Assembly (NCBI GenBank): GCA_040266255.1
Contig: JBDQEV010000004.1
Location: 1-49,239 of the forward strand
Length of the DNA: 49,239 nt
From: Comchoanobacter sp040266255
GTDB lineage: Bacteria > Pseudomonadota > Gammaproteobacteria > Comchoanobacterales > Comchoanobacteraceae
Direction: 5' to 3'
Made by a program: the position numbers and the translations under genes. Under the pieces are notes generated by a model. The model saw only the letters and a program-made list of their open reading frames with translations, searched no databases and had not been told where the DNA came from. Shown here piece after piece: positions 14,887 to 23,975 of this stretch. Numbering within the stretch: the first letter of the stretch is position 1; every line of letters starts with the position of its first letter.

Positions 14887-17145
14887 TTAGATAGTCAAAC
14901 CACGTTCAGGATTTTCAGGAGCAGCATTTCCAGATATACGCATTAGCTCCGCACTGCTAGTAGTCTTAACTCCCTTTACTACAGTTGTAGCTGCAGTCTT
15001 AGGAGCTTTAGGAAGAATTGGGGGAAGAGCCGGCTTATCTGGATCCCTGTATACTAATTCAGTAGGTGTTACATCACGATCTGCCAACCACGTACCATCC
15101 ACTCTACTGCGTACAGGGTCATTTCCTAATTCAATTTCTTTCTTTGCATAAACAGTATGTGCATCCTGAAACCCTTTTAGTTCAATGATAAAAGTATCAT
15201 ATTCCCCACTAGGTAATTTTGCGAGCTGATTAAGTTTTTCAAATTCTAGCATATATTTTATTGGACCCATTTCCTCGTTAATATCATTCAGACTTGCAAT
15301 CTTTGTTAAACAATCTTTCAAACGAGTCAAAGCTGAAAGATCTACTACCCCCTGTTTCGCAAGATCATTCAAAAAAGTAGACTCTAGGTTATGGCACATA
15401 GCAAACTTTGTATAATCAGTACATGCCTGCTTAAATACTGGCATTTCAATGATCTTAGGAGGATATGCCCCGCTGAGTAATCTTGTAAGCTGATCAAGTT
15501 TTTCAAGTTCTTCTTCATATTCCTCTGGGTTAGAATTCGAATCAATAGCATTCAGCTTTGTAATCTGTGCTAATACCTTCGCAGCATCAAGAGCTAATAC
15601 CTTCGCAGCATCAAAAGCTAATATAGGATTTGTAGAATAATACATCTTAGCCACTTCATCCATGTCTACAGTACTCAAAAATCGTTGTATTTCTTTAATT
15701 TCATCAGCATCATAGAATCCCTTTTCCATAGCATTTTCTAACATCCTTAAATCTCTCAAGGTGATTTTTGGCTTTTCAACCAACTTGTTACGAATTGCTT
15801 CGCTAACATTTTCCTTTAATGTTTTTTGATCAACCTCACTCATTTCATCAATAACACTCTTAGGTAATTCTTCAGAAATCTCTGCAGCAATTAATGAAAG
15901 ATTATGTAATACAGTTATTTTTCCTTGATCTACAACACCGCGTTCTGCACTTTCCTTAGCATCCTTAATCTGCCTTATTAATTCCATAAGTTCTTCTTTG
16001 GTTTCTGCAATCTGTTCAGCATCCGTAGGCTTCAAATACCTAGATAAATAACTGGAAGCATTCATATTTGAAGCACTGAGACTTATAACAACCTCTTCTT
16101 CATATGTTGAAAAATCTGATCGTGCTGTGTTTAGCTCACGAATAGTAGGAGAAAATGAAGTCCGTGCAGCAGTGTTCATTATCATCAAAGTATGCGCCGT
16201 CTTTAGACTTTTTCTATGTTTTTGAAGCGTATTTCTGAATGTCTTAAGATTTTCTATTTCGCTAGAGCCAATAGCAGAAGATCTAGAGCCAATAGCAGAA
16301 GATATAGAGCCAATAGCTTTTATTACTGCGAATAATCCAAAGCGAATAGCTTTTATTACTGCGAATAATCCAGGGCCAATAGCTTGTACAATGCTAAAAC
16401 GTTTAGGATCTCTAGCAAACTTTGCATAATCAGTACATGCCTGCTTAAATGCCAGCATTTCAATGATAAAAATATCATATGCCCCGCTGGGTAATCTTGC
16501 AAACTGATCAAGTTTTTCAAATGCTTTTTCATATTCCTTTGGGTTAGAATTCGAATCAATAGCATTCAGACTTGCAATCTGTACTAAAACTACCTCTGCA
16601 CGATCTACTACCTCAAAATCAATAAGGGCTTTCACGTATTCTGCATCTTTCCCTCGCCTTGTGGCGAATACTGCATAATTAGTACATGCCTGCTTGAATA
16701 CTGGCATTTTACGTATTTCACTATCTAACACTTTACCTTTGGAGTCGCGTGCAAATTCATCCAGTTGCTCAAATTCTTTTTTATATCCCTCTGGGTTAGA
16801 ATTCGAATCAATAGTCTTCAGTTTTTCAATCTGTGCTCTAACTACCTCTGCACGATCTACTACCCCCTGTTCCACAAGATCATTCACCTGACGAAGGTCT
16901 AGTTCACTGTGTATAGCAAACTTTGCATAATCAGTACATGCCTGCTTAAATTCTGGTCTTTCAATGATCTTAGGAGGATATGCCCCGCTGGGTAATCTTG
17001 CAAGCTGATCCAGTTGCACAAATTCTTTTTTATATTCCTCTTGGCTAGAATTCGAATCAATAGCATTCAGCTTTACAGTCTGTTTTATACAGCCTTCCAA
17101 GTGATCATCTGACTGTAAGTCAGCTCTAGGTTGTTTCTGCTTCAT
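14887..17145 (-). CDS. helical-repeat effector candidate (about 82-residue repeats)
   Basis: 752 residues of no named family. Five copies of an ~82-residue unit are visible, three N-terminal and two C-terminal. Hallmarks are LNAIDSNSNPEEY, LDQLARLPSGAY, FKQACTDYAKFA and QGVVDRAEV. The units look all-helical. Between them lie short tandem repeats (IxxGLFAVIKA twice, IGSxSSA about three times, LAxDAAKV twice) and a non-repeat helical middle. The C-terminal 50 residues share a tail with the 12462-14339 product, and a 25-bp DNA stretch is identical between the two genes. AAAGG precedes the ATG. The gene sits exactly between two copies of the permease leader, suggesting it arrived or moved by recombination. 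A secreted scaffold-type role is inference. Confidence 0.6.
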   Translation of the reverse strand: MKQKQPRADLQSDDHLEGCIKQTVKLNAIDSNSSQEEYKKEFVQLDQLARLPSGAYPPKIIERPEFKQACTDYAKFAIHSELDLRQVNDLVEQGVVDRAEVVRAQIEKLKTIDSNSNPEGYKKEFEQLDEFARDSKGKVLDSEIRKMPVFKQACTNYAVFATRRGKDAEYVKALIDFEVVDRAEVVLVQIASLNAIDSNSNPKEYEKAFEKLDQFARLPSGAYDIFIIEMLAFKQACTDYAKFARDPKRFSIVQAIGPGLFAVIKAIRFGLFAVIKAIGSISSAIGSRSSAIGSSEIENLKTFRNTLQKHRKSLKTAHTLMIMNTAARTSFSPTIRELNTARSDFSTYEEEVVISLSASNMNASSYLSRYLKPTDAEQIAETKEELMELIRQIKDAKESAERGVVDQGKITVLHNLSLIAAEISEELPKSVIDEMSEVDQKTLKENVSEAIRNKLVEKPKITLRDLRMLENAMEKGFYDADEIKEIQRFLSTVDMDEVAKMYYSTNPILAFDAAKVLALDAAKVLAQITKLNAIDSNSNPEEYEEELEKLDQLTRLLSGAYPPKIIEMPVFKQACTDYTKFAMCHNLESTFLNDLAKQGVVDLSALTRLKDCLTKIASLNDINEEMGPIKYMLEFEKLNQLAKLPSGEYDTFIIELKGFQDAHTVYAKKEIELGNDPVRSRVDGTWLADRDVTPTELVYRDPDKPALPPILPKAPKTAATTVVKGVKTTSSAELMRISGNAAPENPERGLTI
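16261..16384 (-). repeat. two adjoining minisatellites (21-bp and 33-bp units)
   Basis: Within the repeat-protein gene, a 21-bp unit (CTAGAGCCAATAGCAGAAGA plus T) occurs about 2.7 times. It runs into a 33-bp unit (starting AGCTTTTATTACTGCGAATA) present twice. They encode 7-residue IGSxSSA and 11-residue IxxGLFAVIKA units. Positions 16306-16330 are identical over 25 bp to 12759-12783 in the neighbouring phosphatase gene. Confidence 0.85.
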
Positions 17146-17212
17146 TATCTTACCTTTTAATACTGTTATTCATTGTCTTTATAAGCATTCATCATTAAAA
17201 ATCAGGAAATAT

Positions 17213-17331
17213 CCATATATTGACTTATATATCATGGTGAAGGCGTTGCTGATTGAGTTAAATTCTGGCAAAGTATAGATATTTGAAAAAGGTTTTAAAT
17301 GTCAGAGCTAAAAAAAGACATAAGTGCATTT
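17213..17331 (+). repeat. direct repeat copy B: leader and start of the permease gene
   Basis: Intact counterpart of 14656-14772. It contains the upstream leader, the AAAAAGG ribosome-binding site (17286-17292), the start codon (17299) and the first 11 codons of the permease gene. Differences from copy A are a handful of substitutions and two single-base indels. Confidence 0.9.
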
Positions 17332-18858
17332 GGTTTGCTGATGGCATCATTGAGCGCAATGATTGGATCAGGGTGGCTGCTGAGCTCTCTAGTTGCTGCT
17401 AAACTTGCTGGGCCAGCAGCAATACTCAGCTGGCTAATTGGTGGTATCATGATTGCCTTTATTGCAGTATGTTTTTCAGAGCTGTCAACAGCATTTCCGC
17501 TGGCAGGTGGAATCGCAAGGTTTGGGCAATTTAGCCACGGTAGCTGTACCAGCTTTTTGATCAGCTGGTTGGCTTGGTTATCATGTGTTGCAGTTGCACC
17601 AACTGAGGCACAGGCAATACTGCAATATGCATCTCGGTTTTTTGATGGACTGGTTGTTTCTAATGGTGCAAGCACTGTATTAACTTCATATGGCATGTTA
17701 TGTGCAACAGCATTGGTGTTTTTAATGACCTGGGTGAATAATCAGGGGATTAAAGTTATGATCAAGTATAATAATATGCTGACTTTATGGAAAATTCTTG
17801 TACCAATGTTTGTGCTGATAACATTGGCTTACCATCATTTTAATGTCAGTAACTTTACAACTGTAGGTTTTATGCCAATGGGGCCGCAGGGCGTATTCTC
17901 TGCACTGCCAACTGTAATCTTTTCGTTCTTGGGCTTTAGAGAGTGTACATCACTGGCAGAAGAAGTTAAAAACCCTCAAACCTCTATTCCAATTGCTGCA
18001 ATTGGTTCTGTGCTGTACTGCACCGTATTTTATATTTTAATGCAATCAGTTTTTATTGGCGGGCTTTATCCAGAAAACTTTTCTGGTGGTTGGCATGTGC
18101 TTGAATTTAATTTTGATGAAGGGCCACTAGCAGGTCTGGCCTTACTGATGGGGTTGCATTGGCTAGCAACGTTGGTATACATTGATGCTTTTATTGCACC
18201 AATGGGTGCAGGACTGGTTTATACAGCAACAACCTCACGTTTATTGCTAGCAATGAGTAAAAATGGCTTCTTGCCTCCAGTATTGCAAAAGCTTAATCAA
18301 AAAAATGTACCTCAATTAGGCTTAATGATTAATGCAATTATTGGACTAGCATTATTTGCACCATTTGAAGATTGGCAAGCTTTAGTAAAGTTTCAGTCCA
18401 TTGCCATTATCCTGGCATATGCTGTTGGACCCATTTCATTGATTGCGCTTCGAATGATCACTCCTGAGCAAATTAGACCCTTTAAGCTACCCTATGCAAG
18501 ATTTTTATCCCATATTACCATGTATATCTGCTTTTTATTGGTACACTGGTCAGGCCTAGATAATATTATTGCACTCAGCATCTGTGCGCTGATTGGGGTC
18601 GTCATTTATACTCTTCATTCTGGCCTCAAAGATATAAAGCATTGTTACTGGCTACTACTAATGCTTAGTATCGTCAATATCGTTGGGTACTATGGACAGT
18701 TTGGTGGGCTTGGTGTATTAAGCATCACAGCAGAGTCTTTAATATTATTACTTGGCAGTATGGTATGCTTAGAGTATGGCATTAAATCTAGAATCTCAAA
18801 ATCTCAGTATCAACAATACACAGCTGATGATAGTTTAATTTTTTACGATGCGATATAA
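17299..18858 (+). CDS. APC-family amino-acid permease (YveA-like)
   Basis: 519-residue integral membrane transporter with about 12-14 hydrophobic helices. Helix 1 carries the APC substrate-binding signature MIGSGWLL near residue 22. Later features are the FSELSTAFPLAGG segment and FSFLGFRECTSLAEEVKNP, both typical of APC amino-acid:proton symporters. Length and MSELKK...MIGSGWL resemble Bacillus YveA (aspartate:proton symporter), but the substrate is not decidable here. The start at 17299 has AAAAAGG at ideal spacing. Its leader and first codons are duplicated 2.56 kb upstream on the far side of the repeat-protein gene. A 7-bp AT-rich inverted repeat (18861-18881) follows the stop. Import of host-derived amino acids would fit with the NAD-glutamate dehydrogenase in this window. 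Confidence 0.9.
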   Translation: MSELKKDISAFGLLMASLSAMIGSGWLLSSLVAAKLAGPAAILSWLIGGIMIAFIAVCFSELSTAFPLAGGIARFGQFSHGSCTSFLISWLAWLSCVAVAPTEAQAILQYASRFFDGLVVSNGASTVLTSYGMLCATALVFLMTWVNNQGIKVMIKYNNMLTLWKILVPMFVLITLAYHHFNVSNFTTVGFMPMGPQGVFSALPTVIFSFLGFRECTSLAEEVKNPQTSIPIAAIGSVLYCTVFYILMQSVFIGGLYPENFSGGWHVLEFNFDEGPLAGLALLMGLHWLATLVYIDAFIAPMGAGLVYTATTSRLLLAMSKNGFLPPVLQKLNQKNVPQLGLMINAIIGLALFAPFEDWQALVKFQSIAIILAYAVGPISLIALRMITPEQIRPFKLPYARFLSHITMYICFLLVHWSGLDNIIALSICALIGVVIYTLHSGLKDIKHCYWLLLMLSIVNIVGYYGQFGGLGVLSITAESLILLLGSMVCLEYGIKSRISKSQYQQYTADDSLIFYDAI

Positions 18859-18915
18859 ACTTGAAATCTAGGATATTTCAACTTAGCATATCAGTAGCGA
18901 AGAAAAGGATTATTC

Positions 18916-20688
18916 ATGCTAAGAGTCGATATCAGAAGACTTCCCTACCCCTATTATATCTCAAAGTCAGCTCATCCTCATCAAATTACGAGTGATATCA
19001 CAAAGCAATTTAGTCAGAGAGTTTCCTTGCGTATTGAAATCACCGATGATACTGCTATCACCAATGCAGATCTTGAAGTCAGTTGTTACTTTCAATACCA
19101 AAAACATCAAGTTAAAAATGGCATATTTAAACCAGCAAATAAAGTGAATGATCTAGATTACACTATTGATACTGAGTTTATTGCTGCCTGCAAGGAGCAA
19201 CTATGCGATCCGCTTTTACTCACTTATCAATATAAAAATATATCAGGTGTATTTTGTATGATTGATCCAGGTGGATATATTAATCACTCTAAAATTGCAA
19301 CTATTAGCTCTGGTCAGGCTCAAACACCTGACTATTTAAAAGCAATTGAAAAATCATTACTGCAAAGCACTCAGTATCTTGAATATAGCCCCAATGCTAT
19401 TACCCATATGCTTGCTACAATGTTTTACTCAGATGAGGATAAAACGCAATCGAATACTGCTGATGCTTACAGAAGCATGATAAAGTCACGTGCTAAAGAG
19501 CTTGTAAAGTATTGGCCAACTGCTTATTCTATTCAGTCTGTTTTAGCACTTAACCCATGTAAGCAGCATAATGCTCTAGGTATCTTTCCGGGAAGTCGAC
19601 ACATCATTAACTTTAATCCAGTCAATCGAATTTTAGCTCATGTTGATGCAACCCTAATTCATAATACATCAAACTTTTTAAACTATGGTATAGTGTCTGA
19701 AGAGAAAAGTGCGCATTTGATTAGAAATGTAACAACAGAGCGTGGCGCTCTGTATTTTCATCCTAATGTCAAATCAAAACAATATTTATATCAGGTAGAA
19801 GCTCAGCAAGATGGTGCATTAAACGTTTCTTTCTCAGGAGCAGCATTTCACGAACCAGCTCAACAATTTGCAATATTTACTGAACCTCATGAACATCGTA
19901 CACAAGAAGCAGTCGCATTTTTTTATGATGCAGCATTGTTTCTTGAAGATGGCAGTATTTATCCAGTCACTCAGACCATACTGAGTCGACAAGATAACAA
20001 TGAGATGTTTTCATCTGACATTCATGATCTTGATCAAGAGCGTTCAATTGATGCATCTCAGTATGCTTCACTATCAGAGTGCATTAAAGGATCGCTAAAT
20101 GATACTCCTGAGAAACTGACTATGCTTTATGCAAAAGAGCAATCTCTTTATCCTCAAAAATTACCTGAGATTATACAACAAACTCTAGGATTACCATCCA
20201 AACCTGTTGCTACATCTACAGAGACACTGCATTCCATCGATGCATACGGATTATCAAATTTAAGTTGCCACCTTATTACGCACCAAAATGTGTTACCACT
20301 GATAGCTTTAAACCCTCGAGGATCAGATAAACTATGCATTAGCATGGATCAACAACCAGTAGCGACAAGTTCACATGATCTTTGTAAAAGTTTACCGCAG
20401 TTTTTGCCTTATAAAAAATCAAGAGCTACGCTAATTTTTAGTAGTTTAATTTTATTATTAGCAGGATTAAGTTACTTTATTCTAGAAAAGTTATACTGGC
20501 AGCTCAGCATGCTGATTAGCTTGATAGTTGCAGCAGCTGTTTTATATAGAAGTGGCTGGCTACGCTATGCATCTTCAGGCCTACCATCTACTCCTGCTAA
20601 TGTTTATAAAGAACCAGCAGTAGCACTCTGTACTCAGTTATCATCTCATTACTGTGTGCCTCAATACATGCCTAGTAATTCAGCCTAA
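18916..20688 (+). CDS. hypothetical protein with two C-terminal membrane helices
   Basis: 590 residues, not recognised. The first ~500 residues are soluble-looking and beta-rich, without a signal peptide or repeats. Two closely spaced hydrophobic helices follow at about 503-523 and 528-548 (LIFSSLILLLAGLSYFI and MLISLIVAAAVLY). A 40-residue Ser/Pro-rich tail ends QYMPSNSA. With a helical hairpin near the C-terminus, the large domain would stay on one side of the membrane. AAAAGGA precedes the ATG at good spacing. It lies 57 bp after the permease and 38 bp before recD2 on the same strand, so it may be cotranscribed with either. The overall layout again resembles the effector-like genes, but a core envelope role is equally possible. 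Confidence 0.6.
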   Translation: MLRVDIRRLPYPYYISKSAHPHQITSDITKQFSQRVSLRIEITDDTAITNADLEVSCYFQYQKHQVKNGIFKPANKVNDLDYTIDTEFIAACKEQLCDPLLLTYQYKNISGVFCMIDPGGYINHSKIATISSGQAQTPDYLKAIEKSLLQSTQYLEYSPNAITHMLATMFYSDEDKTQSNTADAYRSMIKSRAKELVKYWPTAYSIQSVLALNPCKQHNALGIFPGSRHIINFNPVNRILAHVDATLIHNTSNFLNYGIVSEEKSAHLIRNVTTERGALYFHPNVKSKQYLYQVEAQQDGALNVSFSGAAFHEPAQQFAIFTEPHEHRTQEAVAFFYDAALFLEDGSIYPVTQTILSRQDNNEMFSSDIHDLDQERSIDASQYASLSECIKGSLNDTPEKLTMLYAKEQSLYPQKLPEIIQQTLGLPSKPVATSTETLHSIDAYGLSNLSCHLITHQNVLPLIALNPRGSDKLCISMDQQPVATSSHDLCKSLPQFLPYKKSRATLIFSSLILLLAGLSYFILEKLYWQLSMLISLIVAAAVLYRSGWLRYASSGLPSTPANVYKEPAVALCTQLSSHYCVPQYMPSNSA

Positions 20689-20726
20689 GACCAGCTATTC
20701 TATTTTAGGTTTAATATAGAAATGCA

Positions 20727-22841
20727 ATGGATGAGAAAACACTTGAAGGCATCTGTGAAAAAATTATATTTCATAATGAAGAAAATGGTTACACAGTCTT
20801 TAAAATAAAAGATCAAAAACAACAGGTTCATACTTGTACAGGCGCTTCTCCTTTGATTCAAGAAAGAACAATCCTACATCTGTCTGGCCAAATGGTTGAT
20901 GGGAAATATGGTCAACAACTTCAGTGTAGTGTGATTACACCTGTATTACCAAAAGCTAAAGAACACATTATCCAATATCTATCATCAGGTGTTATACCTG
21001 GTATTGGTGAAGGATTTGCAAAAAAGTTAGTTGATTTTGCTGGCGAGGACATCTTCAATCGCTTAGATCAAGACCCAGAATCATTTTACTCTATCAAAGG
21101 CGTTGGTGAAAAAAGAATACAGAAACTACTAGAGCACTGGCAAGTACATCGACACTGCCATGAAGTAATGATGTTTCTACAACGTTTTGGTCTGGGGCCT
21201 AAACGTGCCAATAAAATCTATCAAACCTACCAAAATGAAACCATGCAGATATTATCTGAGGATCCCTATCGAATTTATCAAGATATCCATGGTATTGGTT
21301 TTAAAATCACTGATCAGATTGCATTAGAGTCTGGTATAAAACCTAGCGATTCAAAGCGTTTACTTGCGTGCTGTATGTTTATACTAGAACAAGCATCACA
21401 AGCAGGACACTGTTACTTACCATTAGCAGATATTCCAAGCAGAATGTTAGAGCAAATTGATCAAGATGTTTCTCTCTCTACCCTCAAAGAAATCATCACA
21501 TCAACACCAAAGCTTCATCTTGTTGACGAACATCTGTACTTGAAATCAGTTTATCAGGCAGAAACTGAGTTGAAAGTTAGCATTCAAAAGCTGAGTGAAT
21601 CAAAGAGTATTTGGCCAAATGCAATACAGCATTGGTCTTTGGCTGATATTCAATGCTCTGGTCATTACTTATCAGATACTCAGCAGGATGCTGTTAAAAA
21701 AGTGCTCAATAGCAGTGTTGCAATTGTCACAGGAGGGCCTGGTGTAGGTAAAACAACCATTACTCAAGCGATTATCAACTTAGCAAAAGAAGCTGACTTA
21801 AAGATATTACTCTGTGCGCCTACAGGTAGAGCTGCAAAAAAACTTGCGAGCTGCACTCAGCATGAAGCAAAAACCATTCATCGATTACTCAAGATGGATC
21901 CTGCAACACGTAAATTCAAGCATCATGAAAATAACCCTCTACCTGCTGAGATCATCCTAATTGATGAGTGTTCGATGATTGATGTGTTTTTAGCAAGACA
22001 CTTATTTGCGGCAATATCTCCTCACTCTAATGTTATTTTAGTCGGAGATACAGATCAGCTCCCATCTGTAGGCCCAGGTGCATTTTTACAAGACATGATC
22101 AAGCGCTTTTCTGAGCATACAGCATATCTCACACAAATCTATCGACAAGCTCAGGACTCAGCGATTATTAAAAATGCTCACCGTGTCAATCAGGGGAAGA
22201 CCCTGCTTCCGAATGAAGGTGATACACTGAGTGACTTTTACTTTATTGCTGAACAAGATCCCCTAAAAATACAGCAAAAGGTACTAGATTTAGTGGCAAA
22301 TCGGATTCCAAAACGTTTTCAGCTTGATGCATTAGATGATATCCAGATTCTTTCTCCAATGCATAAAGGCACTTTGGGCACACAAACCTTTAACCAGCTG
22401 CTGCAATCAACCTTAAATACCTCATCAGAAGAAAAAGTAGGTCAGTTTAAAGTTGCAGATAAAGTGATCCAAACTAAGAATAACTATGACAAAGATGTTT
22501 TTAATGGTGATATTGGTTATGTCAAAGAAATTTGTCATACCAGAAAAGAAGTCACTGTTGACTTTGGTGAACACTTCGTAGCGTATTTATTTAGTGAACT
22601 AGATGAGTTGCAATTGGCATATGCAATTAGCATACATAAATCACAAGGTAGTGAATACCCTGCAGTCATCATCCCACTTGGTATGCAACACTTCACATTA
22701 CTAGAAAGAAACCTAATTTATACTGCAATGACTCGAGGTAGAAAATTAGTGATCATCATTGGCGATATGAAAGCATTATATATGGCAATACGCAATGCAA
22801 AAAGCAAGCTTAGATATACTAGCCTTGCAGATCTTGGTTAG
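20727..22841 (+). CDS. recD2: RecD2-type ATP-dependent DNA helicase
   Basis: 704-residue SF1B 5'-3' helicase. The N-terminal OB-like region has MDEKTLEGICEKIIFHNEEN. Paired helix-hairpin-helix elements follow (IPGIGEGFAKKLV and IKGVGEKRIQKLL), a hallmark of RecD2 rather than RecBCD RecD. The Walker A GGPGVGKTT lies near residue 336, with Walker B LIDECSMID, GDTDQLPSVGPG, and the C-terminal AYAISIHKSQGSEYPAVI and TAMTRGRKLVII. RecD2 acts in replication-fork and mismatch-related repair without RecBC. Length is normal. Its 3' end overlaps the convergent rsmG by 23 bp. No obvious Shine-Dalgarno precedes the ATG. Confidence 0.95.
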   Translation: MDEKTLEGICEKIIFHNEENGYTVFKIKDQKQQVHTCTGASPLIQERTILHLSGQMVDGKYGQQLQCSVITPVLPKAKEHIIQYLSSGVIPGIGEGFAKKLVDFAGEDIFNRLDQDPESFYSIKGVGEKRIQKLLEHWQVHRHCHEVMMFLQRFGLGPKRANKIYQTYQNETMQILSEDPYRIYQDIHGIGFKITDQIALESGIKPSDSKRLLACCMFILEQASQAGHCYLPLADIPSRMLEQIDQDVSLSTLKEIITSTPKLHLVDEHLYLKSVYQAETELKVSIQKLSESKSIWPNAIQHWSLADIQCSGHYLSDTQQDAVKKVLNSSVAIVTGGPGVGKTTITQAIINLAKEADLKILLCAPTGRAAKKLASCTQHEAKTIHRLLKMDPATRKFKHHENNPLPAEIILIDECSMIDVFLARHLFAAISPHSNVILVGDTDQLPSVGPGAFLQDMIKRFSEHTAYLTQIYRQAQDSAIIKNAHRVNQGKTLLPNEGDTLSDFYFIAEQDPLKIQQKVLDLVANRIPKRFQLDALDDIQILSPMHKGTLGTQTFNQLLQSTLNTSSEEKVGQFKVADKVIQTKNNYDKDVFNGDIGYVKEICHTRKEVTVDFGEHFVAYLFSELDELQLAYAISIHKSQGSEYPAVIIPLGMQHFTLLERNLIYTAMTRGRKLVIIIGDMKALYMAIRNAKSKLRYTSLADLG

Positions 22842-23430
22842 ATTGAACCAACATATAAACATCGCGTGTTGCATCTGGCACAAAGAGTTGGCTAGTCTCC
22901 CCCCTGTTTTCATTTGCAGTTTTATCACTCACATAGAGTACATATTGCAGTGTTTGATGCATTAGATGCTTTGTCATTTTATGCAGTTCTTTTGGCTGCG
23001 CAACTGCTCGAGCAGTAATGATATCTAGATCATTCATCTTTACAGTTTCGACACTCTGGTGATGTAAAATCACATTATCTAGTTTTAACCTACCCTTTAA
23101 GTGTCTCAAATAAGCCATTTTTTTAGCATTTACATCATTTAGATGAAACTCGACTTCAGGCAAACAGATTGCCAGTGGTATACCTGGAAAACCAGCACCA
23201 GTTCCGACATCTAGTACTTTTTTAGCCTGTTTGAAAAAACTTAACCCTGATAATGCATCAAAAATAAGATAGATACATTGCTCTTTTTCCTCACGTATTC
23301 TAGTCAGATTATGCTGTGAATTCCATTCATTGAGTAGATCAAGCATTTGGTCAATTCTTTCGATTTTTTGCTGATCTACAGACTCTGTCTGCTGTTTAAT
23401 GCCTTGTGCTAAATATTCAACTCTGTTCAT
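22819..23430 (-). CDS. rsmG: 16S rRNA (guanine-527-N7) methyltransferase RsmG
   Basis: 203-residue class I SAM methyltransferase that modifies G527 of 16S rRNA. It shows the family sequence NEWNSQHNLTRIRE, the SAM motif LDVGTGAGFPGIPLAICLPE, and the DIITARAVAQ segment. Length is that of typical RsmG (~207). It overlaps rsmD by ATGA (23427-23430), so the two rRNA methyltransferases are translationally coupled. Its end overlaps convergent recD2 by 23 bp. In many bacteria rsmG sits with gidA/parA near the origin; that context is absent here. Confidence 0.95.
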   Translation of the reverse strand: MNRVEYLAQGIKQQTESVDQQKIERIDQMLDLLNEWNSQHNLTRIREEKEQCIYLIFDALSGLSFFKQAKKVLDVGTGAGFPGIPLAICLPEVEFHLNDVNAKKMAYLRHLKGRLKLDNVILHHQSVETVKMNDLDIITARAVAQPKELHKMTKHLMHQTLQYVLYVSDKTANENRGETSQLFVPDATRDVYMLVQSNQDLQG

Positions 23431-23975
23431 TTTTGCTCCAGTAAATGCATATGCACTTGTCCAACTTTTTTATATTTTAGTATGTTCCAGTCTTTAAGTT
23501 CAAGCATAGTCCCCCACTCCACATATACAATCGCATCAGGCTTTAGTATTTGTTGTTTTTGTATTGAAAATAAAACCTGCTTCAGTACTTCTTGTTGTGA
23601 GAATGGTGGATCAATAAAGCATATGTCATACTCTCCAGTGATCTTATTTGGCAATGATAACTTTTGCGTATTGATTTTAGCACCAAGTATATCTGCTTGT
23701 TCTTGAATCATTGAGCATACCTTAATATTTTGATCAATACACAAGCTAGATTTTGCACCCCAAGACAATGCTTGGAAAGATAAAATACCTGAGCCTGAAA
23801 ATAAATCTAAGCAGTCTTTACCCTTCACTTCCATGCGTAGCCAATCAAATAAAATGGTTCGGACTCTTGATCCAGTTGGCCTTAATGATTGATCATCAAT
23901 AAACCTGATCTTTCTCTTATGATAAACTCCACCATCAATACTTAATATACCCAAAACCCATACCATTAAAACCAC
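23427..23975 (-). CDS. rsmD: 16S rRNA (guanine-966-N2) methyltransferase RsmD
   Basis: 182-residue methyltransferase acting on G966 of 16S rRNA. It has the RsmD signature LRPTGSRVRTILFDWL, SAM motif LDLFSGSGILSFQALSWGA, and the catalytic motif FIDPPF. The N-terminus is slightly unusual: the usual IIGG(E/K)xRGR start reads as IDGGVYHKRKI. The true start could be the ATG at 23975 or the in-frame ATG at 23966. It is the first gene of a two-gene operon with rsmG. The 272-bp gap upstream separates it from the divergent nuclease gene and must hold promoters for both; I could not pick one with confidence. Confidence 0.93.
   Translation of the reverse strand: MVLMVWVLGILSIDGGVYHKRKIRFIDDQSLRPTGSRVRTILFDWLRMEVKGKDCLDLFSGSGILSFQALSWGAKSSLCIDQNIKVCSMIQEQADILGAKINTQKLSLPNKITGEYDICFIDPPFSQQEVLKQVLFSIQKQQILKPDAIVYVEWGTMLELKDWNILKYKKVGQVHMHLLEQK

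Noticed and set aside
17220..17281. Promoter of the permease gene (TTGACT or TTGAGT with TAGATA)
   Set aside because: Either the -10 is missing or the leader would be too short to hold the ribosome-binding site, so I could not choose one.
18861..18881. Inverted repeat after the permease gene as terminator
   Set aside because: The 7-bp stem is AT-only at most positions and no T tract follows.
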